64,000 nt of DNA from assembly GCA_030142905.1 (NCBI GenBank), contig JASJOG010000029.1, positions 2,011,001 to 2,075,000 on the forward strand, in the 5' to 3' direction. The translations under genes and the position numbers were made by a program. Under the pieces are notes generated by a model, which did not search any database, was not told where the DNA came from, and saw only the letters and a list, made by a program, of their open reading frames with translations. Numbering within the stretch: the stretch's first letter is position 1; the number at the start of each line of letters is the position of its first letter. Positions 31,426 through 44,285 of the stretch are shown here, piece after piece. This DNA comes from Heliopora coerulea (Eukaryota > Cnidaria > Anthozoa > Scleralcyonacea > Helioporidae).

Positions 31426-33735
31426 CATTTATCTGATGTTGGAGTTTGTACTATTTATCGTTCGACTTAATGCTACATGCTTTAATCACGTGCTAAGGAC
31501 ATACTTTGTTCATGTGCTGTTGTAGGCCACTCAGGCAACAATTTTGAAATTGTTGTCCGAGCATGATACATTTACATTTGGATAAGGCCATGTGACAGTA
31601 ATTCAACAAATGACAGTTACTGCTACTTCAAGCCAACTCCAACTACATAACGATATACTACTTTTGTGAGGATACTAAACATCATTACACCATGATCATA
31701 TATGGTTACAGGGAGGTATTGAATATTGAAAATGTCTACCACCGGTTCGCAGCGTGCTTCATCAGACTTTGATGTTTTGATCAGTTGCCCCCGAAGTTAG
31801 ATCCTTGCACTTTTATCAAAATTGTTTGATTTGATATTACCATGATATTTCTTCTCTCGACGACAGCGTTTCGTTCAAACATCAGAAAAAGTCCTAAAGT
31901 TTCTTCTTGTTATGTAATGACAACATCATCCTTAAATCCAGTCCCACTTTACTGGTTATCCCTCCCCTTCAAACAATTGCAACTTGATCGCTGAATGATG
32001 CTGAGCAGTACCTGGTACAAAGCGTGGACTATGAACCAATGAACCGAGATGATAAATCTCGATTTTGAACCCTCATATTTACATTTTTATTGGTATTTCG
32101 TAGCATATATTGTGTTGAAAAAGTGAATGGAACACCGCTACGGAAATGTTTCTTTTCTTTTATTGTTATTCGCCATTACATCCTGTTATAGCTGCAGCAG
32201 ATTTCGAAGAACGATTTTAACCGTTAACAGTTCATCATTACAGACATTCATGTCGCTGTCGAGAAGACATAGAAATTGTACTAGAATTATTGGGGACTGG
32301 ATTGATTGGGTACCTCTGTCCGCCTGATATGTTTAAGACAAATTTAACTACTCGCCGAATTTTCTGCTGGAAATCAAATGAAAGTGGTGTAGCAAATTTT
32401 TGTGTTTAGTGAGCTAATTCTAAAAACGCTCGTTTGTCTAAGATCTTCCGGCTGTATAGTGTACCCCTTTTGGAAATGAACTAATAAAATATTTAACCGT
32501 GAATCACGAACATGGTCGATAGGGGTTGTATATTGGATGAAATTTCTTTTACGATGTATTGAAACTCCGAGTTGATTCATTGGTATTTTAAGAAAAACGC
32601 TAAAATGATAATTCTTTTAATGATAAAAAAGATTGCATACCTTTAATGAATTTCTCGAAGATCCAAACAATTATTTCTTGTCCTTGATTAGGATGCTGAA
32701 TGAAGTACAATACTGCAGCAGGGGACATTTTGTATGACAAGAAATGTTGCATTTATTTAATGGAAAGGTAATGATTGGTTGATCAGGACAGGGCTACTCT
32801 CAGCCTGTCAATCCGGTAAAATATCTCCTATTTAGCCAAAAGAGCGCCCTGCGTTATTGACAGACTTCATTAAGTGTTCTGACCAAGAAGAAAGATATAA
32901 CTGCAAAGAAGTACCAGAAATTTCCTTCAAAAGGTATGTGTTCTTTGTTATTTTGTTGCTATTTTAAAAATAGGAATGAATCCACTTTTAACTATGGCAT
33001 TCTCTTAGCACACAGAAAAACCGCGGTGGAAATAATTGCATCAAATGCACAACACCTTCGACCATGCTCATAATTCATAGTAAAATATATGACGAGTTCG
33101 TTTGCAAAAGATATAATATGGAGCGTTAAGGCATTAGCAAAATGTGTCTTTTGAGGATTAGCTGACAGAACTACAGAGTTTGCTCAGACCGGTTTCGTTT
33201 GATTTTCGGCAGGAAAATGAGGAATGAGGCAAAACTTTGCGGTCAATCGAAATTTCACTAATTCGTGAGCAGTTGCCGCATGTGGTGTGGAGAACTTGGT
33301 GAGTTCAGGTCATGTTGTCGTGATAAGGCTTAACAAATGTTTAAGTCTTGTGGTACAAGAACCAGATGTTTATGGCGAATAGCAAGAAAAACAAAGTTGA
33401 CTTATAGAGCAGTTCTGCATTGGTGTTCCATGAAACTTTCACCGTAATATTTGGCACGAAATACCAATTAAAATGTAAAATTGATGGAAGAGAAGACGAA
33501 AAAACAAATAAGCCATTTAGATTTATCATCGGAGGCCATTGGTTCATAGTCCAGATTTAGCACCTGGTACTGCCCAACACTGTCTAAGTATTACGTAATA
33601 AGTCTTTCTGGGAAGGGGAGCTCCATTGTTGGTGTAAATGTGAGTTTGAGTTGGTCATTACGTAAAAGAAATACATAAACCAGTTTGAAGAGATAAATAT
33701 GCAAGAATCTTAAATCGGGTGGGAGCGACGCGTTC
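31426..33735. repeat. Block B, part 2
   Basis: Continuous homologue of block A parts 2 to 5. It contains the uninterrupted target site of PLE 1 (31895-31908), lacks the SINE pair found at 6206-6465, and keeps the 200 bases (about 32946-33150) that PLE 2 replaced. Block C part 1 matches 32862-33330. No protein gene was recognised; open frames at 32127, 32374 and 33341 are not conserved between copies. Confidence 0.85.
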
Positions 33736-35040
33736 ATTCAGGATTCCATGCATTATGAATCTAATCTGTCTATATTCTAAAGTACTACTTGAAGTAAGTC
33801 AAGCCACGTACACTGATGTATGCCACATAAGCGAAAAACGCCATATAATGTAGAGTCATTCATCTTTTCAAGTCTGGAACACGGAGGTCATTAAATTGGA
33901 GAGAGAAAATGATCATATTGTGTTATTTTCTGACGGCACATGAGCAATAGTTCTTTATTCCACTGATAAAGAAATATGAATTCAATATGGTGTTTCCACC
34001 CTTTTCGGAGCCCCTTATTTTATCTGGGTCCCCTTATTTCGTCCAACTCGGGATCAATTTGACCGCACTAGCCCCCTTCTCAGCGTTACAGAGGTGACGT
34101 GTTACGAAAGGTTACTTGTGGACCACTGAATAAAATGGCACAGGCTCTGTTTTTAAGAGAACACAACGTTTCGTCAATTATTGTTGTTTTTCCAAAGAAG
34201 TCTGTGTTGTCACATTATATGTAATTCTGTAAAAAAACATTTTTGCGCCCATGTTGCATAGCTTAAAGATGGGAATAATGCGGATATCGTTTTACCGAAC
34301 TAAAGTGTATTTCATTTATTGATTAGGTAATTACGTAACTCATTGCAAATGCTCATGACCATTCTTCCTATCATCACATCTCACAAATAACTACTTTACA
34401 AAACCGATATGAGCACAGATCCTAATTGGTTATAGTTATGCAGAATTTTTTTGACCTGTCTTTGCTATCAATATCCTCCTCAAAAGTCGTTGGGAAATGA
34501 AGCATTTATCACCATGCCACCTCATGTTCTTGGATATTAATAGAAAAGCGCTTACGACTCCAACAACTTTGGAGCAAATTGTATCCTTCCCTGCATATTA
34601 GTGTAATAATAGGAGTTGTTTACATGATTCCCTAGAAAGCTTCATTCAGGATTGAAGTCATCCCGAATCTGCTAAAATTCCTTTAGTTGTTTACACGAAT
34701 CCTGAATGAGATTAACGTCATTTCGAACTGAGTTCATTCCTGTTCTCACCCTGGAATTAAATTTTATTTGGATCTAAAATTTCATTCTGGTGTCATGTAA
34801 AGGCTGTAAGAGTTTTCGTTCCAGATTGCCGAATGTGAACTGGAATTTTATTTTCCAAGCTGTTACTTAAGATTGAATTAAACCCGAGGCTAACAGAGGA
34901 CTGGAACGTTTCACGAGTCACAAAACAAGCCACAAGTATCAAGTACGGTGGATTATAAACCGTGGTTGTTTAAATGCTGAAATTTTATAGGACGTTGTCG
35001 TTCTAGTTGACGTCATTGATCTTAAGATCCCTATTTACAG
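33727..35040. repeat. Block B, part 3
   Basis: Matches block C part 2 (16090-17410). Beyond 35040 the homology ends. Confidence 0.8.
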
Positions 35041-35534
35041 ATGACAATATGGTGGCAAAATCCACAATATCCTCTGTGGACGAGACATTAAGCAATGGAA
35101 ATGTGACGACAAAAAAACCCAAAATGTTTTCAGCAGACCGCCAAATTTTTAAAAGGCAAAAGCTGGGAGAAGGAATTGAATGGGGCTCCAATAAAATTTC
35201 TATGCTATAACATATGGGAATCAAGTGCAAATTGCAAAATGAAACAAACTAACCCGAAAGTATTTACCTTCTTAAAATTTCAGATTTCCTACGATGTTCG
35301 ATCTTAGGACACAATTCTTATGCGAAGGAGGTCTGAATTAACTGTCAATCCGTAATGAAACTCGATGCAGATTCATGTAAACACCCTTTTAGACAAGCAA
35401 GGACTAACGCATAATAAATTTGTTTAAGAGCAATGAAATCGGTAAAATTTGATTATCGTGTTCTGGTACAGTTTGTAAAAGGTATGAATGGTTATTTTAC
35501 GTGACAAGACATTTTATTTCACTTTTTTGTGCCT
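35041..35534. other. Unassigned intergenic DNA
   Basis: First part of the stretch without a counterpart elsewhere in the window. No gene recognised. Confidence 0.5.
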
Positions 35535-35805
35535 TTATTTATACTGGATAAACGTATCAGCTACAAGATCTGATCTCTCCAGAGGTCAAGTTAGGGCCTC
35601 CCTCATGGGTGCAGTGTTACTGCAGGAGGAAATAGGAGAATCTCGAAAAAACCTGCGATGATTGGTACAGTGAAACAGGACAACACTATTCTCACATGTG
35701 ATCAAGGTTGCTTTAACCAAATAAGAGCACGAAGTCGAAATCGAACCCTGGTCACTGTAGTGAGAGACACGTGCACTACCACTGTGCCACCAGAAGAGGG
35801 GATAC
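35535..35805 (-). mobile_element. tRNA-derived SINE, family S, copy 3
   Basis: Minus strand: GGTGGCACAGTGGTAGTGCA head, GGGTTCGATTTCGACTTCG box, body with CATGTGAGAATAGTGTTGTC, end at TATCCAGTATAAATAAAGGC. The end matches copy 4, which stops in the same TATCCAGTATAAATAAA. Confidence 0.8.
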
Positions 35806-37139
35806 GGAGAATACATAGAATCGGAGAGTTGCTATATGACACCTTTAAAATCACCGTGGCAAACTTTTACGTTCAAACACTTTTTGAAACTTTTCTTGTG
35901 ATATTACTGTATATTCAAAACGTAATTTGAGGTTCCGCTTGCCTCACGAGGACAAACTTCTGGTTGTTTTAGCAGCCGAAGGCTGAAAAATTTGGTTATC
36001 AAAATCCCAGTCGATCATACGGCTACAGGAGACAATTATACCGAAGCAATAACAAATACCTTTCGTGAAGAGTGGTTATTTTGAGCAATTAAGGGAGATA
36101 GTTGCAGTAAGAAACAGTGAATCCCGTAAACAATTCTATCGGTTACCTTTAACTATAGCCAAATTTCACTAAAGCAGCAAGTATTTTCAAGTTATTCGCT
36201 TGTATTGAAATTGAAGTCACTAGTCATTGATTTTGTTTGGAGTTACACATGATATTTAATAAATATCTGCCCAACAACTCGCTAATTAGTGATTGCTCAA
36301 TGTTATTTTTAAACTTTGTATTCCGAATGAAAAATTTTAAGAACCTTGTGGCATTCCTATGGAGAATTAACCTTGAAGTACCATGAAGTTTCAAATAATC
36401 GTCAAGTCAAGTCTAATGAGGATATATGTTGAATATTTGCTATGTCTACCCGATTGACTCCACTGCGTCGTCAACCACATTTTTACAATATCCAGTAACG
36501 AAAGTAGTCCAAATGAGTGGTTGAAGGAATGCATCAATCGAAGACTGACGCTTCGTATAAAAGTAAAGTTCACCTGGTTAAAATATGTCTCCCTGAAGTA
36601 CTTTGTTGATTGGAGTAACCACATGAACCATTTCCTGCATGCATTAATATTTTTTCGCTAATAAATTTTATTGTTTGGTTTCTTCTGGTCTTTGTTCACA
36701 GCATGACCTTCGAAAGGCGTTTGAACACTGTGCAAGCCACCTCTGGGGCCGGCTGGCGGGGACTCAGGGGCGTGCTGGGTCTTCAAAAAAAAACAACGAA
36801 TAAGGAACATGTGATGGGGCCCAGAGGCAGATTCACGAATGCAAGCTGTGTCTTGGCGAGAAGCAATATTTGACCAAATTTGACGTGGCGAGAAATAAAC
36901 ACTTTACCTAACATTAAGATTATTATTACAAGTTTGACTCATACGGAATGGCTAATCCAGTTTTCCAAAATATAATCTTCAATGTGCACTATAATGACTA
37001 ATGACTGGCACTATGCCCATGGAAGGCAGTAGGGCTGTATGTTAACCAACAAGCCGTGACAATCGCTTGTCCCCTCTATAGTATATGCCTATGTGCGTTA
37101 TGAGCTGATACTACTCGAAGTTAAAGTAGAAGTCTGTGT
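35806..37139. other. Unassigned intergenic DNA
   Basis: No gene or repeat recognised in 1.3 kb. A short GC-richer patch lies at 36735-36790. Confidence 0.45.
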
Positions 37140-37870
37140 CTATTGTGCAATACAAGAAGAGACTGTGACTGTTCCTGAATTTGTAAAAGTTGGTGGTACT
37201 GAACTAAGTGAAGTTGTAGAAGGTTGGAGATTAGTTGACGTAGCCACTGCCGGAGTTGTGCTTGTCGGTAGTTTTACTGATGCGGAAGTAGAAGCAATCT
37301 TATTCGTGAATGAAGTTGTTCTCTTTGACTTCTTTGCATCTAAAGGCAGGATAGTTTTCTCCTTTTCCTTCCTTTTTTGAGCTCCTGACTTCATAGTTCA
37401 TAATATAGCATATATCAGGGGTTCGTTACTACTTACTTCGTTCAATTCAACAGATCAAAAAGAAAACAATACACGGAAATATTAAATAACTCGTCTGTGG
37501 TATTTGGTGCGCCTGAGCATGTTTTCGGTCAATGCAAAGGTTGCAGAAAAGTGGCTTCCGCTTCCACTTCCAGACAGGAACGTGTCGGTAACGTTTGTTG
37601 TTCTGGCAATCTGTATTTTCCATCGCCTGTCAATCATCTTTTTAGCCCGGGATGAAATTTTTTCGTGCGTTGACTTGGAATTTTTCTGCCAGAGCTTAAA
37701 ATCTCCATGTAATCAGCCTCTGAATCTGGTTTGTTTGTCTTCAAATCGGCAATGAAGTTTTCCCGCCAAAACTCGTCAGTCTGTACGAAAGACTTAAGGC
37801 TGTTTTCCACCAAACGAATTTCATCCCCTGAATCGACATTTCTTTTATGCAAATTCGCTAGGTTACTCAT
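37140..37870 (-). pseudogene. Possible hAT/ZMYM-type transposase N-terminal debris
   Basis: The minus frame 37394-37140 starts MKSGAQKRKEKEKTILPLDA and continues Ser/Thr-rich; SGAQKRK-type starts are common in hAT-related ZMYM-like transposases. A second minus frame (37870-37634) gives a charged 78-residue piece with NSLKSFVQTDEFWRENFIAD and SEADYMEILSSGRKIP that I do not recognise. No catalytic domain follows. The two may belong to different things; the assignment is weak. Confidence 0.3.
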
Positions 37871-38915
37871 TAGTAACAGTCAAAAGCAAGTGTGGCCAAG
37901 GAAAAAGTCGCTTCACGCAATAATACACGTTAAGTGAAAAACTGCGCTTATTGCACTTCCAAACAGCTAATCAGCTCGCGTCATTTTTGCGCACCGACCG
38001 GATAACGAGCGAAGAGTAATAATAATACAATTTACGTTTGGTGCTACACTTTTGTTCACGTTCTGAGCAAGCAAAAAGGATATAGATATATTAACAAGGA
38101 GGTATTTGGAGTAGTTGAGTAGTGTTCATAGTGATATTTTATTTTAAAAACATTTTGTCGCTTTTCCAGCTCGGAAATAGCTCTTCAGATGGCCCTTATG
38201 GGGCGCTGAATCGGGACTATATTGTAAGTTTTTCATTGTAGTGTTTTGTGATAAACTGCTGCAGTGAAACTCATAATTTGTCATAGCGAAACACGTAAAT
38301 AAGAGTCCATAAACATTCAAATAAGAGAGTTTAAGCAAATATTGCGGCGACGTCTCCAGCAACTTATTCTCACAACTGAAATGGTCATTCGATACGAAAG
38401 GAATGAATAACTTGCAGTCCCGAGAGTATTTTCAACTCCACCAAGTCCCTACTTCTACTCAGTGTATCGTCGAGAACATTTCCAGGGTTCCACGATTACG
38501 TTGACGCACAATAGAGAAGAGTTTCAGAGGCGTAAACAACATTCGTAATTCATTACAAAGTCGCTGGAATGTCATTCCAGACTATTCAAGTAAAGTTGCG
38601 TAAAGTTACTTTCTTAAATGCCGTTCGCCGAACGAACTTGCTTAATCTCCCTATTGTCCTCGAGATCATAACGTTCCACTATTAACTCAGAATTTGATTC
38701 CATCATGTCCAATATTTACGAATTATTTATGGAAGATAACCATAAATAATTTAACCGCGTACAAGTGACCCGTTGCGAAATAGCAAATCAAAGCTTTGGA
38801 AATTCATAAAATTGCCATACGAAAATAGACAAGCGCACGAAATCTATTAGATTGATTGGCACTGACTCTTTAGCTAAACTTTCGTTTTGATTGAAAATAT
38901 AGATACAGTCCCACT
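37871..38915. other. Upstream region of the terpene cyclase
   Basis: No open frame of note and no confident TATA box. Immediately before the cyclase ATG the text is GAAAATATAGATACAGTCCCACT; the CAG could be a weak splice acceptor, but its pyrimidine tract is poor. The base at -3 is A, a favourable start context. Confidence 0.45.
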
Positions 38916-40148
38916 ATGTCGTGCTCTAAGGAGGTCCGAGCTCCACGCAAGTGGGTACAACGCCAAAGGGAAATGCAGAAGGTAAAAGTCGATGATAACC
39001 TTATATCCATGGACGAGCTGATTGAATTAGTTGTTGAGTGCGGTTTGTGCGATGAAGCGAGCGTTCATAAGATGTACGAGCGGACGAACACATATCAATT
39101 CATGTGGACTCTTATTCCCACCGTTCCATCTGATCAATTGCAGTTTGAGATTTTTAAAACTAGCCTGCACTTTCTCTGTGCTCTGTTTCTCGTCGATGAT
39201 GCCGTTGAAAGTTACAGTGAAAAGCAGATGAAGGAGATAAGCGATGCTTACGACATGCTGGAGAAACAAGTATGTGAAAATTTCCCATGCTTTCCATCCA
39301 TCAACGAAATGAAGCAGTCACTGAAGCATTTGAATAACCCGTTTGATATAGCCTCCATCACTTTTTGCATGCACTACGTCAACAAGATAGCATCAGTCCT
39401 TGTAAATGAAGGAAGTACTCCTCAGAATGTAGTGTACAACTTTAGACGGAGAACGTCTAATGCGATATCAATCAGCTTCCAGGCAGTCCTGATTAAAGCA
39501 AAACTGGGGAGCAATGTCACTGGCGACGAAATGTTATGGAGACGAGTTTATGATGGTCTTGTTATTCTATTTTATCAATTCGGGGAATTGGTATTAGGTT
39601 TGACGAAAAACACTGAAAAATATATGACAGTCATTACCGAGCTACGTTTGCTGGGCTGTTTATATTGCATCGTGATTAATGATTTGTACTCATACCATCG
39701 AGACAAGCTTGTTTCGTCGGACAATATTATCAAAACATGGTTACTTGGAAAGGCTGTGTCTAATTTGTCCGAGGCCTCCTCAAGATGTTGTGAAATCCTC
39801 GATGCTGTCATGCAGTATATGCATGAAAGAGTGAAGCGGATCCGACATAGTCATCCAGGCTGCCCAGAGCTTGAAGCTTTGTTAGAAACAACAGTTTACA
39901 CAACCGTTGGTTGGATTTTTGCTCATACAGCTGTTGTTCCAAGATATGCCGAATCACCTCTCAAAGTTCATCTGGTGGAAGTGGAAGAAAGTGAGTTGCA
40001 TACTTGGTTTTGTGAAAAAAATCATTATGGACGGAGTGTTATCGAAAAGTTCTTGAAAGCTGTGAATGACGAAAAGCACAAAGGAATTCTCGATGCCTTA
40101 TCAGGGTTTGTCGATGGACGTGGACAGCTTCTTAAAACTCAGTTGTGA
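38916..40148 (+). CDS. Class I terpene cyclase (coral-type)
   Basis: Predicted 410-residue cytosolic enzyme that ionises a prenyl diphosphate (GPP, FPP or GGPP) with Mg2+ and cyclises the cation; octocorals use such enzymes to start their defensive diterpenes and sesquiterpenes. Visible motifs, in the right order and spacing: Asp-rich FLVDDAVES (Asp94, Asp95, Glu98); an Arg pair at 209-210, Arg209 lying 46 residues before the NSE triad as the diphosphate sensor does in microbial cyclases; the NSE motif NDLYSYHRDK (Asn255, Ser259, Asp263); and the RY pair (Arg343-Tyr344). About 65 residues follow the RY pair. There is no plant-type double domain, transit peptide or membrane segment. The frame is a single exon and intact. 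It lies head to head with the P450, 8.5 kb away, in a block not duplicated elsewhere in the window. Product and substrate length cannot be told from sequence. Confidence 0.95.
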   Translation: MSCSKEVRAPRKWVQRQREMQKVKVDDNLISMDELIELVVECGLCDEASVHKMYERTNTYQFMWTLIPTVPSDQLQFEIFKTSLHFLCALFLVDDAVESYSEKQMKEISDAYDMLEKQVCENFPCFPSINEMKQSLKHLNNPFDIASITFCMHYVNKIASVLVNEGSTPQNVVYNFRRRTSNAISISFQAVLIKAKLGSNVTGDEMLWRRVYDGLVILFYQFGELVLGLTKNTEKYMTVITELRLLGCLYCIVINDLYSYHRDKLVSSDNIIKTWLLGKAVSNLSEASSRCCEILDAVMQYMHERVKRIRHSHPGCPELEALLETTVYTTVGWIFAHTAVVPRYAESPLKVHLVEVEESELHTWFCEKNHYGRSVIEKFLKAVNDEKHKGILDALSGFVDGRGQLLKTQL

Positions 40149-40575
40149 GGATAACGAGTCTTCAAAACTTTCGAAGGGTACTAAATAATTAAACTAGAAC
40201 GTAAACAGTAAAATTTCTGTAAGGATGACCATCAGGAAATAAGATTTAATTTTTCGGTAAAAATTAAGCACGAACTTTGAATAAGAATAGTGATAACAAT
40301 TGCATCAGGATTTTTTGTCGGGGGATATTGAGTTCTAACAATCGGCTGTATTATGTATGCTTGAAAATTTAATTTAAAATCCATATACTGTAAATTTGAA
40401 GAAGATTTAAGTTTCAAGGACACTGGATGCTTAGTTTTTACTTTAATATTTGATGTAAGCCATCATGATTACCCCACAACTCAACCAAGTCCGCAGTGTT
40501 GGGGGAGTGGGGGCCAGAGGGATATAATTGAAGATGAATCGACAAACTATATAAAACATACTCTCGTAAAGTGTT
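40149..40575. other. Terpene cyclase 3' flank
   Basis: No canonical AATAAA in the first 400 bases; the nearest candidates are AATAAT and AATAAG words at 40185-40245. Otherwise nothing recognised. Confidence 0.4.
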
Positions 40576-40845
40576 TTTATTTATACTGGATAACCCTATC
40601 AGTTAGCCAAGCTTTTCTCCATAGGGGTCCAGTAAGTGCTAGCCCTCATGGGTCCAGTGTTAGTACAGGTGGAGACGGAAGGACTCCGGAGAAATCCTGC
40701 AGTGCTTGGTAGAGTCAAACTGGACAACTCTATTCTCGCGAATGACTAAGTTAACTTCAAAGAGATAACTGAACGGAACCGGAATCGAACCCTAGGCACA
40801 GTGGTGAGAGACACGTGCACTACCACTGTGTCACCGGCACCCCCT
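40576..40845 (-). mobile_element. tRNA-derived SINE, family S, copy 4
   Basis: Minus strand: GGTGACACAGTGGTAGTGCA head, GGGTTCGATTCCGGTTCCG box, body, and the same TATCCAGTATAAATAAA end as copy 3. Confidence 0.8.
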
Positions 40846-41566
40846 CGTATTCTACGTCACTGCTGTATACATTAACTTCATGGACACAGTACTTGACTCG
40901 CTTTTTTTCAAATTGCTAAGTCTACAGTTCATACGAAAATATTACAACAAAAGCGAGAATAATCCATGTCGTTGAAAGAAATCGGTATGTAGCTCGAAAA
41001 ACTCAATCAGAAATCGTCGAAACTTTTTTTAAGTAATTAGAGCGAATTTCGTATAAAATGTCAGTTACTGAACAACATTATATTCGACGTTATTTACACA
41101 GGGCACTATTTCACCAGTAAACTATTTACAAAACCCAAAAAAGGTTACCACTCTATTTTAAGCTATTCTAATAAACACAGGGTTTTGCAGGGTTACTGTG
41201 GTAATAATAAAATACTGTTTTATTTTAGGGACATTTGTTTGAGTTTTGATTTAATTTATGTAAGCCTGTGATTTCATGACTGTTGGGAGTTTATTTGAAA
41301 GTTTGGTTCTTCATAGTCATATGAATTTTTCATGTAATTTATTTTCGGAATAAATAAGGTAAAATATCCCTTTGCTATTTTGCCTTGATGTAGCGACGGT
41401 TTACTAAGATCTACCGAGGGACTTGGAATGATCATGGCTCGGGGTGCACGGCCCCCCGGTCGCCGTCTTTGTAGGCAACTGGAACTTGGTCATATTACTT
41501 GGAAAATGAATCCCCATAAATCAAGTTAATATTTGAAAAAATCTTGTTATGTTCTTACATAATAAA
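40846..41566. other. Unassigned intergenic DNA
   Basis: No gene or repeat recognised. Confidence 0.45.
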
Positions 41567-41822
41567 TAGTAGACAAATAAAAAGACAGGTAGATAAATAA
41601 ATGAACGGACAGAAATATTGAAATATAGATGGACAGGTAGACAGGGAGGTTAGTTCACAGAAATATAGGTAGGTAAGCGTATGGGTAGATTGATTGGCAG
41701 GTTGACAAAAAGATAGATGATTGGATAGATGGATGGATAGAGAGATAGAATGACAGAGAAACAGACTGACATTGAAAGAGAAACGAACAGATAGATAGAC
41801 AGTGAGACAGAGGGTGAGAAAA
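41567..41822. repeat. Degenerate GATA/GACA repeat
   Basis: A purine-rich stretch made of AGATAGAT, GACAGGTAGA, AGACAG and similar tetramers, interrupted often enough to look old. Confidence 0.75.
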
Positions 41823-42289
41823 ATTTATTTCACTTCAGAATATGATCAGTTTACACTGTTTTTCATGAGAGCCGAAAAAAGTAATACAGCATAATATACA
41901 TTTTAATTACAGTTCAGATAATGGTAGGAACGAGATATATGAACAATTCTTAGCTCTGTTATTCATGACTGGGTCTGATCAGGCTGCCTGATTCTCTAAT
42001 TAAATGGTTATGACTCTTTGACTTATATCCATAAAAACTGCCATTTAATTTGACAGTGAAGTACAAAGTACTGCTGGATAGCAAAGCCATTGTAAATAGA
42101 CACCAGAATAAAATTCATACTTGGAGAACTATTTCAGGCTTCTTCTTCGAAACTGAGCAGACAGAGGGATCTTAATTTATTCGAACGAAAGAAGTGAATC
42201 GAACGCTATAATGCGATCCCTTTGGCTGAAGTGTTATACTTCAAGTAATCAAATTATTTTTGGATGACAATGGAGGAGCGTTAAGCCTG
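41823..42289. other. Unassigned intergenic DNA
   Basis: No gene or repeat recognised. Confidence 0.45.
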
Positions 42290-42560
42290 GTTTCAATATA
42301 ATCGCTACGATCCGTACAATTGCTGCAATCGTTGTGATCGCTAAAAATAATAACTCAGTGATAGCAGCCATCATATGGAAACCCTGAAATCAGGATCGTA
42401 GCGATCTGAACGAGCGCAGTGATCGCGATCGCCGAGGTAGAAAATTTTCTATCTCAGTGATCGTGATCGCTGTTATCGCTAGGATTGCTACGATCGTAGA
42501 ATTCCTGGTTACCACATGATCGCTGACAATGACAATGGCAATGACAATCATGTGAGAGAA
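42290..42560. repeat. GATCGC/GCGATC-rich palindromic patch
   Basis: Many copies of GATCGCTACGATC-like self-complementary words, for example AGTGATCGCGATCGC and ATCGTGATCGCTGTTATCGC. Possibly a non-autonomous transposon with multiple internal inverted repeats. Confidence 0.45.
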
Positions 42561-43989
42561 AGTTATAGTAAAAAAACTTATATCTTGTTCAGCTGAGGAA
42601 GTCCACATATAAATACATGTGCTGTACCATACATGTGGCTTTGGGTGATGGTCTCAAATTGGTTAAACCAATGCAGTTGCACTAATGAAATTGTTAATGG
42701 AGAGATTTACCTTGGCTGCGCAGCCAACCTGCCCAATCCCTGAACAATTTTGCACTCCCGATTATTTCTTGATTCATCTCTGAGTTATAGAATAAAAACT
42801 GCTGCTTAGTAAGAAAACCATTTATTTGAGGCTGTATTTACATGTACACTATACCTGATAGCTTTCCATAGCGACCCGAAAACCATGTCGGATAGGCCTT
42901 GCGTTTACACTAGGAACACTATTTCGGAGCGATTTTTGGAACAATGAGGTGTTGTTTCACTCCGCTTTTGAAAGTGGTGCGTTTCATATAAGATAGGTTT
43001 TGGGGGCATTTTGAGCCTTCGATTGTATTTAACATGGAGTCACGAGAGCGTTTGTATATTGATGTTGGATTATTACAAAAAATTTAGTGGCATATATTAC
43101 AATCACAGCGATAAATTGTATTCTTGAGCACGTTGGCGAACTGGAGGAGGAGGAGAGCCGTTGCAGGTACAAATCTCTTCGACAGGGAATGTACTCTGCC
43201 CTTTCCAGGTCCACAGTGTTTACATCATGCCCGATAACTTTTTAATACTGTTTATAAAATAACACGCGTCCTACGTACACTCTGATTGGGCAAGCCTCAT
43301 TTTCTCTCAGAGTATAGAGACACGACTGACGTCATTTTCGTTTCGTATTAGAGTACGCAGACACGAAAGACGTCACGAAAACTCGAGAAGACCTTGGTTA
43401 TTTTATAAAACAAATAGAAAATAGCTTTCGTGTCTCTGTATTGTAGAAGAAACATGAATGACGACATTCAAACCAGAAAGTTACCAGAAAACACTCGGCT
43501 TCGCCTCCTGTTTTCACTAGGGATTTTTCTGGTTCAAATGACGTCACTCAAGTTTCCATCACAGCAAAGAGACACTTAAGCAATTTTCTACTTGTTAAAC
43601 AGAAGTGTCCTGTTTTCACTATACTAGAAAACTTCCCCCCACGCACAAAAACCTATCCTGTATCGTGTAAACGCAGTCACAGAGTGATGTGTGTATGTAG
43701 GGGTTAGATCTTACATGTAGATTGTATTTCAAGGGAAGAACCTGAGGTAGGCCACTGAAAAGACATTATAAAACAATCTGTGGTAATGAGATTTTTTTAT
43801 TGGAATTGTATTGGAAATAATTTAAGGTAGAACTGGAGTATTATGGAAGGTGTTCCGCACTTTCCATATTATTTAAAAAGGGCATCGTACCCAGGTTCGA
43901 CAAAACAAGATTTTGGCCAAGTCAAAAGGGCGTTTTTTCCAAGTCGAGGACACTTGTAGCGGCTACATGATGTAGGCGTGATGAATTTT
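42561..43989. other. Intergenic DNA, possible MITE
   Basis: TTTACAT near 42838 and TGTAAACGCAGTC at 43665-43677 are loosely inverted (GGCTGTATTTACAT against GACTGCGTTTACAC), which could mark an 840 bp element; no duplication was confirmed. No gene was recognised. Confidence 0.3.
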
Positions 43990-44285
43990 TGTTTTAATTA
44001 TATGTTATAATTTATTATAATTTATTATAATTATTTATTATTATTATTTATTAATCTTATTTATTATTATTATTTATTATTATTATTTATTTCTTATCGT
44101 AATTATAACTATTGTAATTATTATATAACTATAATATAATTATTATTAACATATTAGATATATTAATATTGATTATTATTATTAATATTAATAACTATTA
44201 TATATTATCATTATTTATTATTATTATAATTTATTATCAATTTGATATTATTTTAATTTATAATTTATTATAATTTTAAAATTAC
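43990..44285. repeat. TTA/TATAAT microsatellite region
   Basis: Almost pure A and T, mostly ATTTATTATTATT and TTATAATTTA words. Confidence 0.9.

Noticed and set aside
35658..35930. 90-codon plus-strand open frame
   Set aside because: Most of it lies within the SINE copy at 35535-35805.
37093..37380. 95-codon plus-strand open frame
   Set aside because: Opposite-strand shadow of the Ser/Thr-rich minus frame that looks more like transposase N-terminal debris.
39027..39811. Open frames inside the terpene cyclase
   Set aside because: Shadows of the cyclase coding frame.
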